The notes: generated by a model not told the origin, from the sequence alone. DNA of 64,000 bases from a bacterium (GCA_016125005.1 WGMQ01000011.1:1-64000); one strand, 5' to 3'; shown: positions 9,837 to 18,422, counted from the first letter of the stretch. Translations and numbers: made by a program.

Positions 9837-10405
9837 GATTCGCCGCTCGCCGCCCCAATCTGCCGCAGGTGCCGCGATAGCGTCCACGGCGACACATGGA
9901 GTTCGGCGGCGATTGCCGTGATGCTTTGCGATTCCATCCGCAAGCGCGTCCTGACTTCGCGCAGTTGCTCGGCACTTAGTTTCGGCGGCCTGCCGATCCG
10001 CTTGCCGCGCGCGCGGGCGGCGGCCATGCCTTCCCTGGTGCGCTGGGAGAGTGTGCGCCGCTCGAACTCCGCCAGCGCGCTCATGATGGTGTAGACGAAG
10101 ATGCCGGTCGCGGTGCTGGTGTCGAGGTCGAGGCTGGCGATCCGGAAATGCACGCCGCGATCCCGCAGCTTGTCGAGTTCGGTCAGCGCGTCCTTGGCAG
10201 ATCGATACGCCCTGTCCAGCGCCCAGACGACCAGAACGTCGCCGGGCTCCAGCCGCCGGACCGCCCGCTCATAGACCGGACGTTTCCGCGCAACAGCCGA
10301 CAGGGTTTCGATGTGGAGTTCGTCGGCCAGTTCCCTCAATCCGTCGATCTGGCGGTCGGGTTTCTGCTCGGCCGTGGATATACGCAGGTATGCTACTCTT
10401 TTCAT
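9833..10405 (-). CDS. Small serine resolvase/invertase
   Basis: A 190-residue serine recombinase of the Tn3-resolvase/Hin class. The catalytic Ser10 lies in YLRISTAEQKPDRQ, the arginine region is VVWALDRAYRS, the E-helix region includes SALAEFERRTLSQRTREG, and a C-terminal helix-turn-helix (about residues 150-185: SAEQLREVRTRL, then SITAIAAELHVSPWTLSRHL) binds DNA. It may resolve multimers of the element or invert a segment. It shares its class but not close sequence identity with the second resolvase at 12844. The ATG is the only sensible start. Confidence 0.92.
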   Translation of the reverse strand: MKRVAYLRISTAEQKPDRQIDGLRELADELHIETLSAVARKRPVYERAVRRLEPGDVLVVWALDRAYRSAKDALTELDKLRDRGVHFRIASLDLDTSTATGIFVYTIMSALAEFERRTLSQRTREGMAAARARGKRIGRPPKLSAEQLREVRTRLRMESQSITAIAAELHVSPWTLSRHLRQIGAASGES

Positions 10406-10584
10406 GCTGAATCAGTGCCTTAGGTGGCTCCTCCCGGGTCACAATATCGACCCTTTTCGTGCCGCTCCCGTGATGCGGCGTTGATGCCTCGACCGATCCG
10501 CCCAAATGGCGGAATTTCCGGCTTTCCAGAATATTTTACCAAATCCGCAAGCCGCTCTTCAAATACGCTCGAAAAGGGTCGGTT

Positions 10585-10959
10585 ATGAGGGCTGTTTCGA
10601 AGGAGAATTTTGCGAAGGGCGGTATCGCGGCGGCGGTGATCTGCGGAGGCCTCGCATTGCCGATGCCCGCCAACGCTCAGGCTCCAACCACGGCGCGAAT
10701 GGTGGTTGAAGAAATGCCGGTGCGCGAACGGACCAGTTACATAGCGGGCGTTGTGGATGGCTTAGCCTATGCCCGCTTCCGTAAGGACACGCTTACGAAA
10801 GGCGAGAAAGACGAAAGCGGGATGAAATGCATTCTGGAGTGGTTCCGCGCAGATTCGCTTGCAAAGCTCCAGCGCATCGAAGCCACGTTCAAGAAATACG
10901 GCGACGAGTACCCGCCGATCCTGCTGACCCTCATGGTCAAGAAGGAGTGCGGCGAGTAA
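10585..10959 (+). CDS. Small secreted protein of unknown function
   Basis: A 124-residue protein with a clear signal peptide: charged start, hydrophobic core GGIAAAVICGGLALP, and cleavage expected after PANAQA. The mature domain has SYIAGVVDGLAYARF and two cysteines (MKCILEW and KKECGE) that could form a disulfide in the periplasm. The shape resembles small periplasmic proteins such as the HdeA or Rap1a/Tai type, but the assignment is not secure. Its stop overlaps the start of the next gene by one base (TAATG), so the pair is coupled. Confidence 0.75.
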   Translation: MRAVSKENFAKGGIAAAVICGGLALPMPANAQAPTTARMVVEEMPVRERTSYIAGVVDGLAYARFRKDTLTKGEKDESGMKCILEWFRADSLAKLQRIEATFKKYGDEYPPILLTLMVKKECGE

Positions 10960-11711
10960 TGGATCGGACGCCCGGCATATTGGAACGCGCGTTCAGGCGG
11001 AATGCCGGGGAGGTCTATCGCCGTGAGATCGCGCGTCAGCAGTTGGTCGAACGGGATCGCCGCGAGCGCCGGGAAGAGATCGACAAGGACGAGACGGAAC
11101 TGATGGAGTTCGCCGTCGGGATGGCAACCGTGGCCGAGATCGACAGTTTCAGGATCGAACTCGACAACTATGACACCGCGACCGTCGCAGCCTTGCAGCT
11201 AAACGAACGCGAACTGCTTCTCGTCCGCGAACGTATCGACCGCCTGCTGGCCAAGGCGCACGTCCTGCCGGACGGACGCCGCGTGTTCAAAACGGAGGAC
11301 GGCCTTCGGGTGTTCGACGAACATGGCGCCGAACTTTCCGCCGACATTATCGATCCTCAGGTCATCGATGATCTCCGTCCGCGCTGGGAAGCATTCAAGC
11401 CGGAACTCGACAGCCTCAATACGCTGTTGGATCAACGCGCCGAGTTGCTCGACTACCAGTCCCGCCTCGACGAAGCCCGCGAACGTCTCGACGCTGGCGA
11501 TCTCTCGCGCAAGGAGTTCGAGGATTTGCGCACCTCGATCCGCGACGAGATGCCCGAAGCGGTGCACGAGCAGGTGCTCGCCATCGACCCCGATGCGCCG
11601 ATCGCGCAAAAGCCGCAAGCGGACGCAATGGCCGACGATCTCGAATTCGAGGACGACATGATCCCCGACACCTTCGCGCGCAAGTCACCGGCACCCGGCC
11701 TCGACGGCTGA
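10959..11711 (+). CDS. Hypothetical charged helical protein (250 aa)
   Basis: Starts MDRTPGILERAFRRN at the ATG overlapping the previous stop. It is rich in Arg, Glu and Asp with long predicted helices (RQQLVERDRRERREEIDKD, then LNTLLDQRAELLDYQSRLDE), so coiled coil and oligomerisation are likely. A central beta-containing segment (LPDGRRVFKTEDGLRVFDE) and an acidic tail follow. No signal peptide or membrane segment. Proteins of this kind commonly sit beside mobilization genes in alphaproteobacterial integrative elements; function unknown. Intergenic DNA after it (11712-11951) carries short GC-rich hairpins, for example around CCGCCCCTTCGGGGTG. Confidence 0.75.
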   Translation: MDRTPGILERAFRRNAGEVYRREIARQQLVERDRRERREEIDKDETELMEFAVGMATVAEIDSFRIELDNYDTATVAALQLNERELLLVRERIDRLLAKAHVLPDGRRVFKTEDGLRVFDEHGAELSADIIDPQVIDDLRPRWEAFKPELDSLNTLLDQRAELLDYQSRLDEARERLDAGDLSRKEFEDLRTSIRDEMPEAVHEQVLAIDPDAPIAQKPQADAMADDLEFEDDMIPDTFARKSPAPGLDG

Positions 11712-11951
11712 TCCGTTACTCCTGATCTCCTGACATCTGAATAGAAGCGGGCCTTCTCCTTCGCCCGTCTCTTTGCCGCGCTTCATGCGGCCTGATTTGT
11801 TGGCTGTCCTGGCAGGCGCTCCCCGCCCTTGCAACGGATTCCCGTCTTTTCGCTTCGCCCGCCCCTTCGGGGTGCAAGGGCGGATTTCGCCTGCCTTTCC
11901 GGACGCCATCAGGCCGCGAGCGTCGCGGCTTCAAGGCGAAAGGAGAAGACC

Positions 11952-12851
11952 ATGTCCGCCAAATTCGATGTCCATCAGGAGATCACCGACCGTATCGTTG
12001 CCGCCCTCGAAACCGCCGGAGAATTCCGGCTTCCCTGGATCCGCTCGGGCGGATCGATGAAGCGTCCCGTCAACATCGCCTCGGGCAAGCCCTATAACGG
12101 CGTCAACATCGTCTCGCTGTGGGTCGCGGGACTCGCTGCGGAATATCCCTCGCACCTGTGGGGCACCTATCGCCAGTGGCAGGATCGCGGCTGCCAGGTG
12201 CGCAAGGGCGAAAAGTCCTCGCTGATCGTCTTCTACAAGAAGCTCGAATTCGCGCAGACCGACGAGACGACCGGCGAGACCGAGACTGGCGAACGCCTGA
12301 TGGCGCGCGCCAGCTTTGTCTTCAACGCGGCGCAGGTCGAGGGCTTTGCCCTTCAGAGCGACACTGCGCTTCCCGCCGAACCCGCCTTCGATCCGATCGA
12401 GCGGGCTGAGCGCTTCGCAATCGCGACCGGCGCGAAGATCGAGGAAGGCGGCGACAAGGCTTGCTACATCCCCACAGCCGACATGATCCGGATGCCCGAG
12501 CGTCGCCGCTTCACCGGCACCGATACGACGACACCCGCCGAGGGCTTCTATTCGACCCTTTGTCACGAACTCGTCCACTGGTCCGGCGCAAAACACCGCC
12601 TCGACCGCGACCTGACCGGTAGATTCGGTTCGGAAAGCTACGCCGTCGAGGAACTGGTTGCCGAGCTTGGCGCGGCGTTCCTGTGCGGCGATCTCGGCAT
12701 CTCGCCCGAGCCGCGCGCCGACCATGCCTGCTACATCGCCAACTGGCTGAAGGTCTTGAAAGACGACAAGAAGGCCGTCTTCACCGCCGCCTCCAAGGCG
12801 AGCGAAGCAGCGAATTGGCTGATCGGGCATGACGTCACGGCGTCTACTTAG
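11952..12851 (+). CDS. ardC: ArdC-like antirestriction / ssDNA-binding zincin protein
   Basis: A 299-residue protein of the ArdC family: an N-terminal ssDNA-binding domain (DVHQEITDRIVAALE; PWIRSGG; NIASGKPYNGVNIVSLW) and a C-terminal zincin metallopeptidase-like domain with HELVHWSG (HExxH) and the downstream Glu in AVEELVAELGAAF. Members protect incoming conjugative DNA from host restriction on entry. The ATG has GGAG eight bases upstream. Its 3' end overlaps the convergent resolvase gene by eight bases. The presence of ArdC fits the mobile nature of this region. Confidence 0.9.
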   Translation: MSAKFDVHQEITDRIVAALETAGEFRLPWIRSGGSMKRPVNIASGKPYNGVNIVSLWVAGLAAEYPSHLWGTYRQWQDRGCQVRKGEKSSLIVFYKKLEFAQTDETTGETETGERLMARASFVFNAAQVEGFALQSDTALPAEPAFDPIERAERFAIATGAKIEEGGDKACYIPTADMIRMPERRRFTGTDTTTPAEGFYSTLCHELVHWSGAKHRLDRDLTGRFGSESYAVEELVAELGAAFLCGDLGISPEPRADHACYIANWLKVLKDDKKAVFTAASKASEAANWLIGHDVTAST

Positions 12852-13413
12852 AGACCGTACCACTCACGGCGCGCCGCAACGTGTTGACATGGACGCCAAG
12901 CCCTGCCGCGATATCGGTAGCACAAGAACCGCCAGCTTCAATCAACTGGCGCGCCTTCGTAATTTGCGCGTCGTCGAGTTTGCGCGGTCGACCTAGGTGA
13001 ACACCTCGCCGCCGCGCCGCTGCCATGCCCGCACGCGTCCGTTCACGGATCAGTTCGCGTTCGAACTCGGCCAAGGTGGCGAGGATGCCAAAAATAAGCT
13101 TCCCGTCAGGCCGCGTCGTATCGACCTGGGCGCCCATGCCGGTCAGGACCTTGAGGCCAACGCCCCGGACGTTCAAGCTTTCGACCAGATTGACGAGATC
13201 GTGCAGCGACCGGCCGAGCCGGTCGAGCTTCCACACGACGAGCAAGTCTCCCTCCTGGCAGGCCGTGAGTGCCCGGTTGAGGCCTTGGCGGTGGTTGATG
13301 TCCCCTGAAACTCGATCACTGAAGATTCTGTCGCAATCCGCGTCGCCGAGCGCGGCGAGTTGCAGGTCAAGGTTCTGTTCGTCCGTCGAAACGCGGGCAT
13401 AGCCGATATTCAT
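12844..13413 (-). CDS. Small serine resolvase/invertase (Tn3-type)
   Basis: A 189-residue resolvase beginning MNIGYARVSTDEQNLDLQ, with catalytic Ser9. It also shows VVWKLDRLGRSLHDL, the E-helix region LATLAEFERELIRERT, RPRKLDDAQ, and a C-terminal helix-turn-helix (SCATDIAAGLGVHVNTLRRA). The ATG at 13411-13413 fits the family's usual N-terminus; upstream in-frame codons are not conserved. It is a canonical member and a second, distinct resolvase within the element. Directly upstream lies a strong hairpin at 13483 and then the tail-fibre-like gene, so a site-specific switch acting on that gene is conceivable but not shown. Confidence 0.93.
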   Translation of the reverse strand: MNIGYARVSTDEQNLDLQLAALGDADCDRIFSDRVSGDINHRQGLNRALTACQEGDLLVVWKLDRLGRSLHDLVNLVESLNVRGVGLKVLTGMGAQVDTTRPDGKLIFGILATLAEFERELIRERTRAGMAAARRRGVHLGRPRKLDDAQITKARQLIEAGGSCATDIAAGLGVHVNTLRRAVSGTVSK

Positions 13414-13482
13414 ATGCGGCTCCGGCGACATATCTGATGGAACTGAAACCCAAGGAATTCCGGGACTTCCGTAAGGACAGCA

Positions 13483-13504
13483 GGAACCCAAAGGGTTCCC
13501 TTTT
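13483..13504 (+). terminator. Hairpin followed by T run (terminator-like)
   Basis: GGAACCC pairs with GGGTTCC around a three-base AAA loop (13483-13499), followed by CTTTT. On the + strand it looks like a weak intrinsic terminator, but no + strand gene ends here. It may instead be part of the upstream region of the resolvase, or a recombination or regulatory site. Confidence 0.35.
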
Positions 13505-13649
13505 GATGCCCGGGAGAATGACGAACGAAGAGCGGCGACGACATAAGGAAAGCTTCGAATATCTACTTATAAAACGGGACGGATACGAAGAAATATATTG
13601 AATTTCTTAATATTTGCGTGAAATAATGATATTACAAAAGGGAACCTTA

Positions 13650-14582
13650 TTGAAGAGAAATCTAAAATACATAAGAATACTGCTCATGAGCGCCTGGCTC
13701 TCCTTGACCATGACCTCAGGCGTTGCGTGGGCCGATTGCGTTGGGCCGTCCGCCAAGGCAGGCCAGCAGATGTTCAATGGCACCTATTCGGTCATGCAGT
13801 ATTGCAATGGCACCGACTGGATCGCCATGGGCGGGGGCGGGATCGATACGCTCAAAACGCTGTCCTGTTCATCAGGCCAGATCGCCAAGTGGGACGAAGA
13901 TTCATGGGAATGCGCAACGGACGATATCGGGAGCGGCGGCTATGGCGACACGTTGGCCGGTCTATCATGTTCTTCGGGCCAGGTGGTGAAATGGAATGGC
14001 TCGATCTGGGCCTGCGCAGTAGACACTGATACAAATACACTGGCGAGTTTATCATGCAGCTCGGGGCAGGTGACAAAATGGAACGGGTCTGCCTGGACTT
14101 GCGCGACGGATGATACTGGCAGTGGGGACAATCTTGGCAATCATACGGCAACAACCATTTTGAATATGAGTAGTAACAAAATAACGAATGTTACTGACCC
14201 AACGGCCAATCAAGACGCCGCCACCAAGGCCTATGTTGATGCCAATGCCGGCGGATCGCCGTCGCCGTCCATCATCAAGCTGACCTCTACGACTCACGAC
14301 GGAAATTTTGGCGGGATAGCCGGCAGGCAAACTTGGATCGAAGCCAACGGTTGTTCCGGGTACAGGGTGTGTACCACCCCAGATGTCGTGAGATATATAT
14401 TTACGGAAGGAAAGACTATTTCGGGAATGGCTAATGGAGGGCATTATTGGCTTGGAAGTGGGTGTAACAATTGGACTAGCAACGGGGTATATGGAGAGAA
14501 TATTGAGCAAACTAGTGGCGGAATAATATCAGACAGCCTTGGTTGTTATATTAAAGCAAAAGTATTGTGCTGTCGATGGTAG
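13650..14582 (+). CDS. Secreted tail-fibre/adhesin-like repeat protein
   Basis: About 310 residues. The start chosen is TTG at 13650 with AAGGGA six bases upstream, giving a perfect signal peptide (KRNLKYIRILLMSAW then a cleavage at GVAWA/DC); an ATG at 13626 is the alternative. Three imperfect 35-45-residue repeats follow, each with LSCSSGQxxKWxxSxWxCAxD. Then comes a phage-tail-fibre-type block (NMSSNKITNVTDPTANQDAA, then TKAYVDAN) and a cysteine-rich C-terminal domain (GCSGYRVCTTPD, LGSGCNNW, LCCRW) like pilus-tip or fibre receptor-binding ends. Base composition is clearly more AT-rich than its neighbours, indicating recent transfer. Possible role: surface attachment or mating-pair recognition. 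Confidence 0.7.
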   Translation: MKRNLKYIRILLMSAWLSLTMTSGVAWADCVGPSAKAGQQMFNGTYSVMQYCNGTDWIAMGGGGIDTLKTLSCSSGQIAKWDEDSWECATDDIGSGGYGDTLAGLSCSSGQVVKWNGSIWACAVDTDTNTLASLSCSSGQVTKWNGSAWTCATDDTGSGDNLGNHTATTILNMSSNKITNVTDPTANQDAATKAYVDANAGGSPSPSIIKLTSTTHDGNFGGIAGRQTWIEANGCSGYRVCTTPDVVRYIFTEGKTISGMANGGHYWLGSGCNNWTSNGVYGENIEQTSGGIISDSLGCYIKAKVLCCRW

Positions 14583-15111
14583 AAAAAATCTGGTAACATT
14601 TGGAAAATTTTCCGAAGTTTTGGCTTGAGACTCGCGTAATAAAAAGTACAATTGGCGATTGAATAATACAACATAATAGGCACGCGCCAAATTCGGGAGC
14701 TGTCCGCCGCATATATCTAGAACATCGATTGAGTAACTTGCGACTGGCTCAGTTAAACTCGTCGTAACCGCCAACATATCATCGTGCCATATCCTTGCGC
14801 GATCCGGGGCCGCCCGGGCCGGACGCACCTCCCGGCCCAAGCGCTCGGGAACGGGATTGATTTCTCCTGATCCGCTTTGCGTTGGTTTCGCGCTGTTCTC
14901 CTGATTTCGCCCGAACTGTCCATCCAGCCAGCTTGCGATACGCCTGATCGCTCGCGACCGTGCGGCCTAAAGGCCCGGCGTCAATGGACGGCCCGCTCCA
15001 TTCGCGGCGCTGTGCGCGCTCCCGTGTTGTCCATGACGCGCCCGGCGACGAGGCGATCTTCTTCGGCGCATCGGCTGGATGGTCCAGCCCGTGTAGCGAA
15101 AGGAGAATACC
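14583..15111. other. Intergenic leader region without a convincing gene
   Basis: About 530 bases between the fibre-like gene and the DUF3768 operon. The first 200 bases are AT-rich and include the palindrome GGAAAATTTTCC at 14602-14613. The rest is GC-rich with short inverted repeats and ends in AAGGAGAATACC before the ATG at 15112, similar to the leader before ardC. Frames on both strands look like composition artefacts. Confidence 0.6.
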
Positions 15112-15357
15112 ATGCGCACGAAAACCAAACCCGAGCGTCCGCTCTTCCGGATCACCTTTTCCCGCATCGTCGGCAAGGACGATAACGGCAACGACATCCT
15201 GGGGCGGCCGAAAGAAGTGGGCGCCGTCTGGTCCCGCAAGAACGGCAAGACCGGCGGCATCGTCTCGCTCGACCTCATCCCTGTCGAGCTGGCGCAGCGT
15301 CAGGGCGTCATGTTCCTGCTGCCCGTCGACCGCGACGACACCGGGGGCTCGCAATGA
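15112..15357 (+). CDS. Small hypothetical protein (81 aa), first gene of a three-gene element operon
   Basis: Starts MRTKTKPERPLFRITFSR with AAGGAG seven bases before the ATG. It is a compact, beta-rich looking protein (FRITFSRIVGKDDNGN; GAVWSRKNGKTGGIVSLDL) without signal peptide or membrane segment. Similar small proteins occur beside DUF3768 genes in integrative elements; their role is unknown. The stop overlaps the start of the DUF3768 gene (ATGA), so translation is coupled. Confidence 0.75.
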   Translation: MRTKTKPERPLFRITFSRIVGKDDNGNDILGRPKEVGAVWSRKNGKTGGIVSLDLIPVELAQRQGVMFLLPVDRDDTGGSQ

Positions 15358-15686
15358 GCCCCCGCATCGTCCAGATCGCCGATCTGAACGATCTGCTGCG
15401 CACCACCTTCCTGACCGGGAAGGTGGTGTTCACGCAGGGGATCGCGGCGCTGTCCGAAGGCGATCGCGCGGCTGTGCTCACAGCCGTGCGCGAGTTCCGG
15501 GATTTCACCCCGGACAACGATCCGAACGGCGAGCGCGATTTCGGCTCTATCGAGCTGGAGCAGGTCGGCAGGGTCATCTGGAAGATCGACTATTACGATC
15601 CCGACTATCGGTGCCACAGCCCCGATCCGGTCGACCCGCAGGTCACCCGGCGCGTCCTCACCATCATGCTGGCGGAGGAATACTGA
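15354..15686 (+). CDS. DUF3768 domain protein
   Basis: A 110-residue protein matching the DUF3768 pattern: LNDLLRTTFLTGKVVFTQGI, then FTPDNDPNGERDFGSIE, then WKIDYYDPDYRCHSPDP and RRVLTIMLAEEY at the C-terminus. The family is frequent on plasmids and integrative elements of alphaproteobacteria and has no known function. Start and stop both overlap the flanking genes by one to four bases, placing it in the middle of a tight operon. Confidence 0.88.
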   Translation: MSPRIVQIADLNDLLRTTFLTGKVVFTQGIAALSEGDRAAVLTAVREFRDFTPDNDPNGERDFGSIELEQVGRVIWKIDYYDPDYRCHSPDPVDPQVTRRVLTIMLAEEY

Positions 15687-15964
15687 TGGCCACCGAACAC
15701 ACATTCGTCTGGGAGGGCCGGTCGATCCGGCTCTCCTACGAACCGCGCTGGTCGGCCAGCATCGACCACGTCGAGATCGAGGCGCTCGATGAGCAGCCGT
15801 TGCCCATCACCGGCACCGGTTATCGCTCGCACTTCTTCAGCCCGGTCGAACCCATGACGATCGAGGAGGTGACCGCCATGGTCGTCGCCTGGCTAGACGA
15901 GGAGGCGAAGTCCAAAGCGTGGCGCGACTTCATCGAACAATTCCGGCAACTGTCCCTCTTCTAG
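15686..15964 (+). CDS. Small hypothetical protein (92 aa), third gene of the DUF3768 operon
   Basis: Begins MATEHTFVWEGRSIRLSYEP at an ATG sharing one base with the previous stop. The first half looks beta-rich, the second half helical (PMTIEEVTAMVVAWLDEEAK). The text HTFVWEGRSIRLSYEPRW resembles other small element-borne proteins found with DUF3768, but no function is known. The 200 bases after it (15965-16170) become AT-rich and hold no gene I can support. Confidence 0.7.
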   Translation: MATEHTFVWEGRSIRLSYEPRWSASIDHVEIEALDEQPLPITGTGYRSHFFSPVEPMTIEEVTAMVVAWLDEEAKSKAWRDFIEQFRQLSLF

Positions 15965-16170
15965 GAGGAGCAGTCTGCCCTTGCCTTCGAACGCCTTCGG
16001 CATTCGACCCCAAGCCCCGCCCGATTGGCGCGCCGGCTTATGGAACTTCATAAAAGAAAATTGCCTGTATTAAGCTATGCTAATGTATAAAAAGCTCAAT
16101 ATTTGTCTCAAGCAAAAGTATTTTGCTATAATATCTTAAGTATAAAGCCATCTTACTTCAGAGGTAAAAT

Positions 16171-16746
16171 ATGCACTCCTTTACACGATTGTTTAACAGT
16201 CTCGGAATAACGCAACTTGCTTTAGGATTATCTGGTCTTTTCGCGCCCATGGGCCGCGTAACGGATCCTGCCTCGCCGACCGATGTTTTGTCGGATGGCA
16301 CTCAGGTATGGAAACGTCACGGTAAGCTCCACCGTGAGGATGGGCCGGCGGTTGTGGGTCCTCACGGGTCGGAAGAGTGGTATCGTGATGGCAAACTCCA
16401 CCGCGAGGATGGGCCGGCAGTTGATCGCCGTCGAGGAGGGTCATCGTGGTATCGCAACGGCCAGCGCCACCGCGAGGATGGACCGGCAGTTGAGCGCTTT
16501 GACGGGTCGAAAGAGTGGTACCAGAACGGCAAACTCCACCGCGAGGATGGGCCGGCAGTCGTGCGTCCTGACGGATCGGAAGAGTGGTATCGTGATGGCC
16601 AACGCCATCGCGAGGATGGGCCAGCGGTTGACTACGTTGTAGGGTATCAAAAGTGGTACATCCACGGACGCCCTATTGAATCTCCTGAGAGTTCGAGAAT
16701 TACATCACCACGTTCGGGTCATGCACCGGAATTGAACCTGCGGTGA
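16171..16746 (+). CDS. Tandem-repeat protein with LHREDGPAV (MORN/YwqK-like) units
   Basis: A 191-residue protein preceded by GAGG six bases before the ATG. A short hydrophobic N-terminal segment (ITQLALGLSGLFAPM) could be a signal or anchor. Residues about 50-165 consist of five 23-residue units of the form LHREDGPAVxxxxGSxEWYxxG, the kind of variant MORN/YwqK repeat found in phage and mobile-element proteins. Such repeats form extended beta hairpins. The DNA copies have an exact 69-bp period, so the array is young or kept homogeneous by recombination. Function unknown. The surrounding 16.0-16.2 kb is AT-rich. Confidence 0.75.
   Translation: MHSFTRLFNSLGITQLALGLSGLFAPMGRVTDPASPTDVLSDGTQVWKRHGKLHREDGPAVVGPHGSEEWYRDGKLHREDGPAVDRRRGGSSWYRNGQRHREDGPAVERFDGSKEWYQNGKLHREDGPAVVRPDGSEEWYRDGQRHREDGPAVDYVVGYQKWYIHGRPIESPESSRITSPRSGHAPELNLR
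16321..16665 (+). repeat. Five tandem 69-bp coding repeats
   Basis: Units with the core CTCCACCGxGAGGATGGGCC begin at 16327, 16396, 16465, 16534 and 16603, each exactly 69 bases apart. They are within the repeat-protein gene. Confidence 0.9.
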
Positions 16747-16832
16747 ATTCCTGCAAATTGGCCAGTTTTGATGCCAGCGGAGAGATAGCGGGAAAGGCAA
16801 GATGTGCGTGGTAGTACCCCGCAATCTTGGCA

Positions 16833-17249
16833 GGGAGGCGCTGCGCCCTCCCGTGCACCCTCCGGCCGTGGCGCGTCAGAGGCATCGAGCCTTCTTCCGC
16901 GCCATTCAATCGTATCGCCGATTGACCACTCGCGGGAGACTTCGCTCTCCCTGCACCCATCGACCGGGGCTTTCGCGCCCCGGAACCCACGAGCAGCCGT
17001 GTGGCCGCTGCACAGCCAGCCAGGGAGCCTCCACGCTCCCCGGCGCCCCATGGCCAACCGTCCGCCGATTGGATGCGCGCCATCTTCTCGAAGATGGATC
17101 ACGACCGAAAGGCGTATGCCGCCCTCGGCACCCCGCACCATGCTCTCGCGCATGGAAGCGCCCATTGGCCGTGCCGCCCCTTGGAACCCTGCCTCGCCGC
17201 GAGGGGCCAGCCGTCCGTTGGTTGGATGCCGCCAGCGTGTCGACGCTGG
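16833..17249. repeat. Intergenic array of short GC-rich hairpins
   Basis: The 524 bases between 16747 and 17270 hold no convincing gene but at least eight small hairpins: 16833-16852, 16934-16951 (GGGAGA/TCTCCC), 16966-16981, 17023-17040 (GGGAGC/GCTCCC), 17081-17096 (CATCTTC/GAAGATG), 17139-17154 (CATGC/GCATG), 17192-17204 (CCTCG/CGAGG) and 17232-17249 (CCAGCGT/ACGCTGG). Four consecutive centres are 57-58 bases apart. Two flanks are similar: GCCAACCGTCCGCCGATTGG at 17053 and GCCAGCCGTCCGTTGGTTGG at 17206, both followed by a hairpin and TGGATCACG. Stem sequences differ while positions are kept. Confidence 0.6.
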
Positions 17250-17270
17250 ATCACGTGCGATCATGAGAAG

Positions 17271-18422
17271 CTACAGCGCCTCATAGATGGCTCGCCAATC
17301 CGATGCCTTTCTTACCTGCCCAGTCAGCTCCTTGAGGCCGGGGTACTTCTGAAATGCGCGCCGGAAGTTCTCTGCCGTGCGTTTATCGACGTAGAGAATA
17401 TCCGCGTAAGGTGCGAGTGCCGCCAGATGGCTGTCATTCAGATCGCTCCCCTTCCTTTCGGGCAATTGCTGCGAAACTTCGGTTAGACGGCTGCGGATGA
17501 TCCGGCTTGGCAGTTGCTCCGCGCGTACGGACTTTTTCAACCGGTCAAACGGAACCCCCAGAATCGGCGCGATGATGCGCAACTGTTCTCTGAAAATGCC
17601 AAGCTCTCCTAGCTCACCCAATGTCATGTCCGGGTTGATTTCTTCTTCATCTATTCCCTGCAGTTTGAGGCCTTTCAGAACTAGGCCTCGCGCATCAATG
17701 GGCAACTGGCTTCTCAGGTTCAGGACATCCGACATGAACGCGCGCGCGCGTTCATCTGCATTTTCGATCCGCCTGTCGCCTCGTGCCCTCAGTTCGGCCG
17801 TCAGCACTGTTTGCATCTGAGCGACGATCTTTTTGGTAGCGGCCGACGATCGGAGCTTGCCGGAGAGCAGCGCGCCAATTTTTGTTTTTGGACTCAGGAA
17901 TTGCACCGGAACGATGCCGGCGATGGTGCGCGCCCGATCCGCACTATTCCGCGACCATTCTCCGAAAAGCTTTGCAAACAGCGGATCATCCATGATGATG
18001 TCCGTACCGCTGCCGTGGCGGACAAGCAGGGATCTGGCTGTTGCGCGGACTGATGCAGCTTCGCCGCCATTGCGATACGCAGCTAGCGCTTCAGACGCCA
18101 ATATGTCCACGATGCCGCCTAGTTTGAACTCGGCGTTTTCAAGCCCGGTCCAAGAGAGAAACGGAATCCGCCGTATGAAATCGAGCCGCTCTGAAACCCG
18201 GTCGTCATTATCGACGGCCATCAGCTCCTGAAGGTGATCGAAGCTGAACAGGATGCAGTAGCCCTTCTCCAAAAGTGCAGTCGGAAATCTGTTAGCTTCG
18301 CGGCGCACGGCCATGTCCCGGCCCGTTGCAGCGGCAATGAGCTTCGCCCAGTGACTGCTATCGAGAGCGACGAGCCTAGGGCTGGCTATCCGGTTGGTAT
18401 TTGAAGCATTAGGTTCGGCCAT
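17271..18422 (-). CDS. PIN-like nuclease-fold protein, divergent partner of the NTPase
   Basis: A 383-residue soluble protein. The N-terminal strand-acid pattern RLVALDSSHWAKL puts an Asp (residue 21) where PIN/PIN-like nucleases start. The C-terminal block GSDLNDSHLAALAPYADILY with VDKRTAENFRRAF matches the metal-binding DxxH and D-x-R end of that fold. The middle (about residues 100-300) is helical and unlike known PIN proteins. Its start lies 140 bases from the start of the 1538-residue NTPase in the opposite direction, so the two share a promoter region. Suggested role: RNase or DNase effector of a two-gene defence system. Family membership is inferred from motifs; I do not recognise a named family. 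Confidence 0.65.
   Translation of the reverse strand: MAEPNASNTNRIASPRLVALDSSHWAKLIAAATGRDMAVRREANRFPTALLEKGYCILFSFDHLQELMAVDNDDRVSERLDFIRRIPFLSWTGLENAEFKLGGIVDILASEALAAYRNGGEAASVRATARSLLVRHGSGTDIIMDDPLFAKLFGEWSRNSADRARTIAGIVPVQFLSPKTKIGALLSGKLRSSAATKKIVAQMQTVLTAELRARGDRRIENADERARAFMSDVLNLRSQLPIDARGLVLKGLKLQGIDEEEINPDMTLGELGELGIFREQLRIIAPILGVPFDRLKKSVRAEQLPSRIIRSRLTEVSQQLPERKGSDLNDSHLAALAPYADILYVDKRTAENFRRAFQKYPGLKELTGQVRKASDWRAIYEAL

Noticed and set aside
14602..14613. Palindrome GGAAAATTTTCC as operator or terminator
   Set aside because: Single AT-rich occurrence without a T run of its own or a nearby promoter; likely chance.
16327..16665. Possible CRISPR array because of regular repeats
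   Set aside because: Repeats are contiguous 69-bp coding units without unique spacers and translate to an intact repeat protein.
16833..17249. Hairpin array considered as CRISPR
   Set aside because: The hairpins differ in sequence; CRISPR repeats would be nearly identical.
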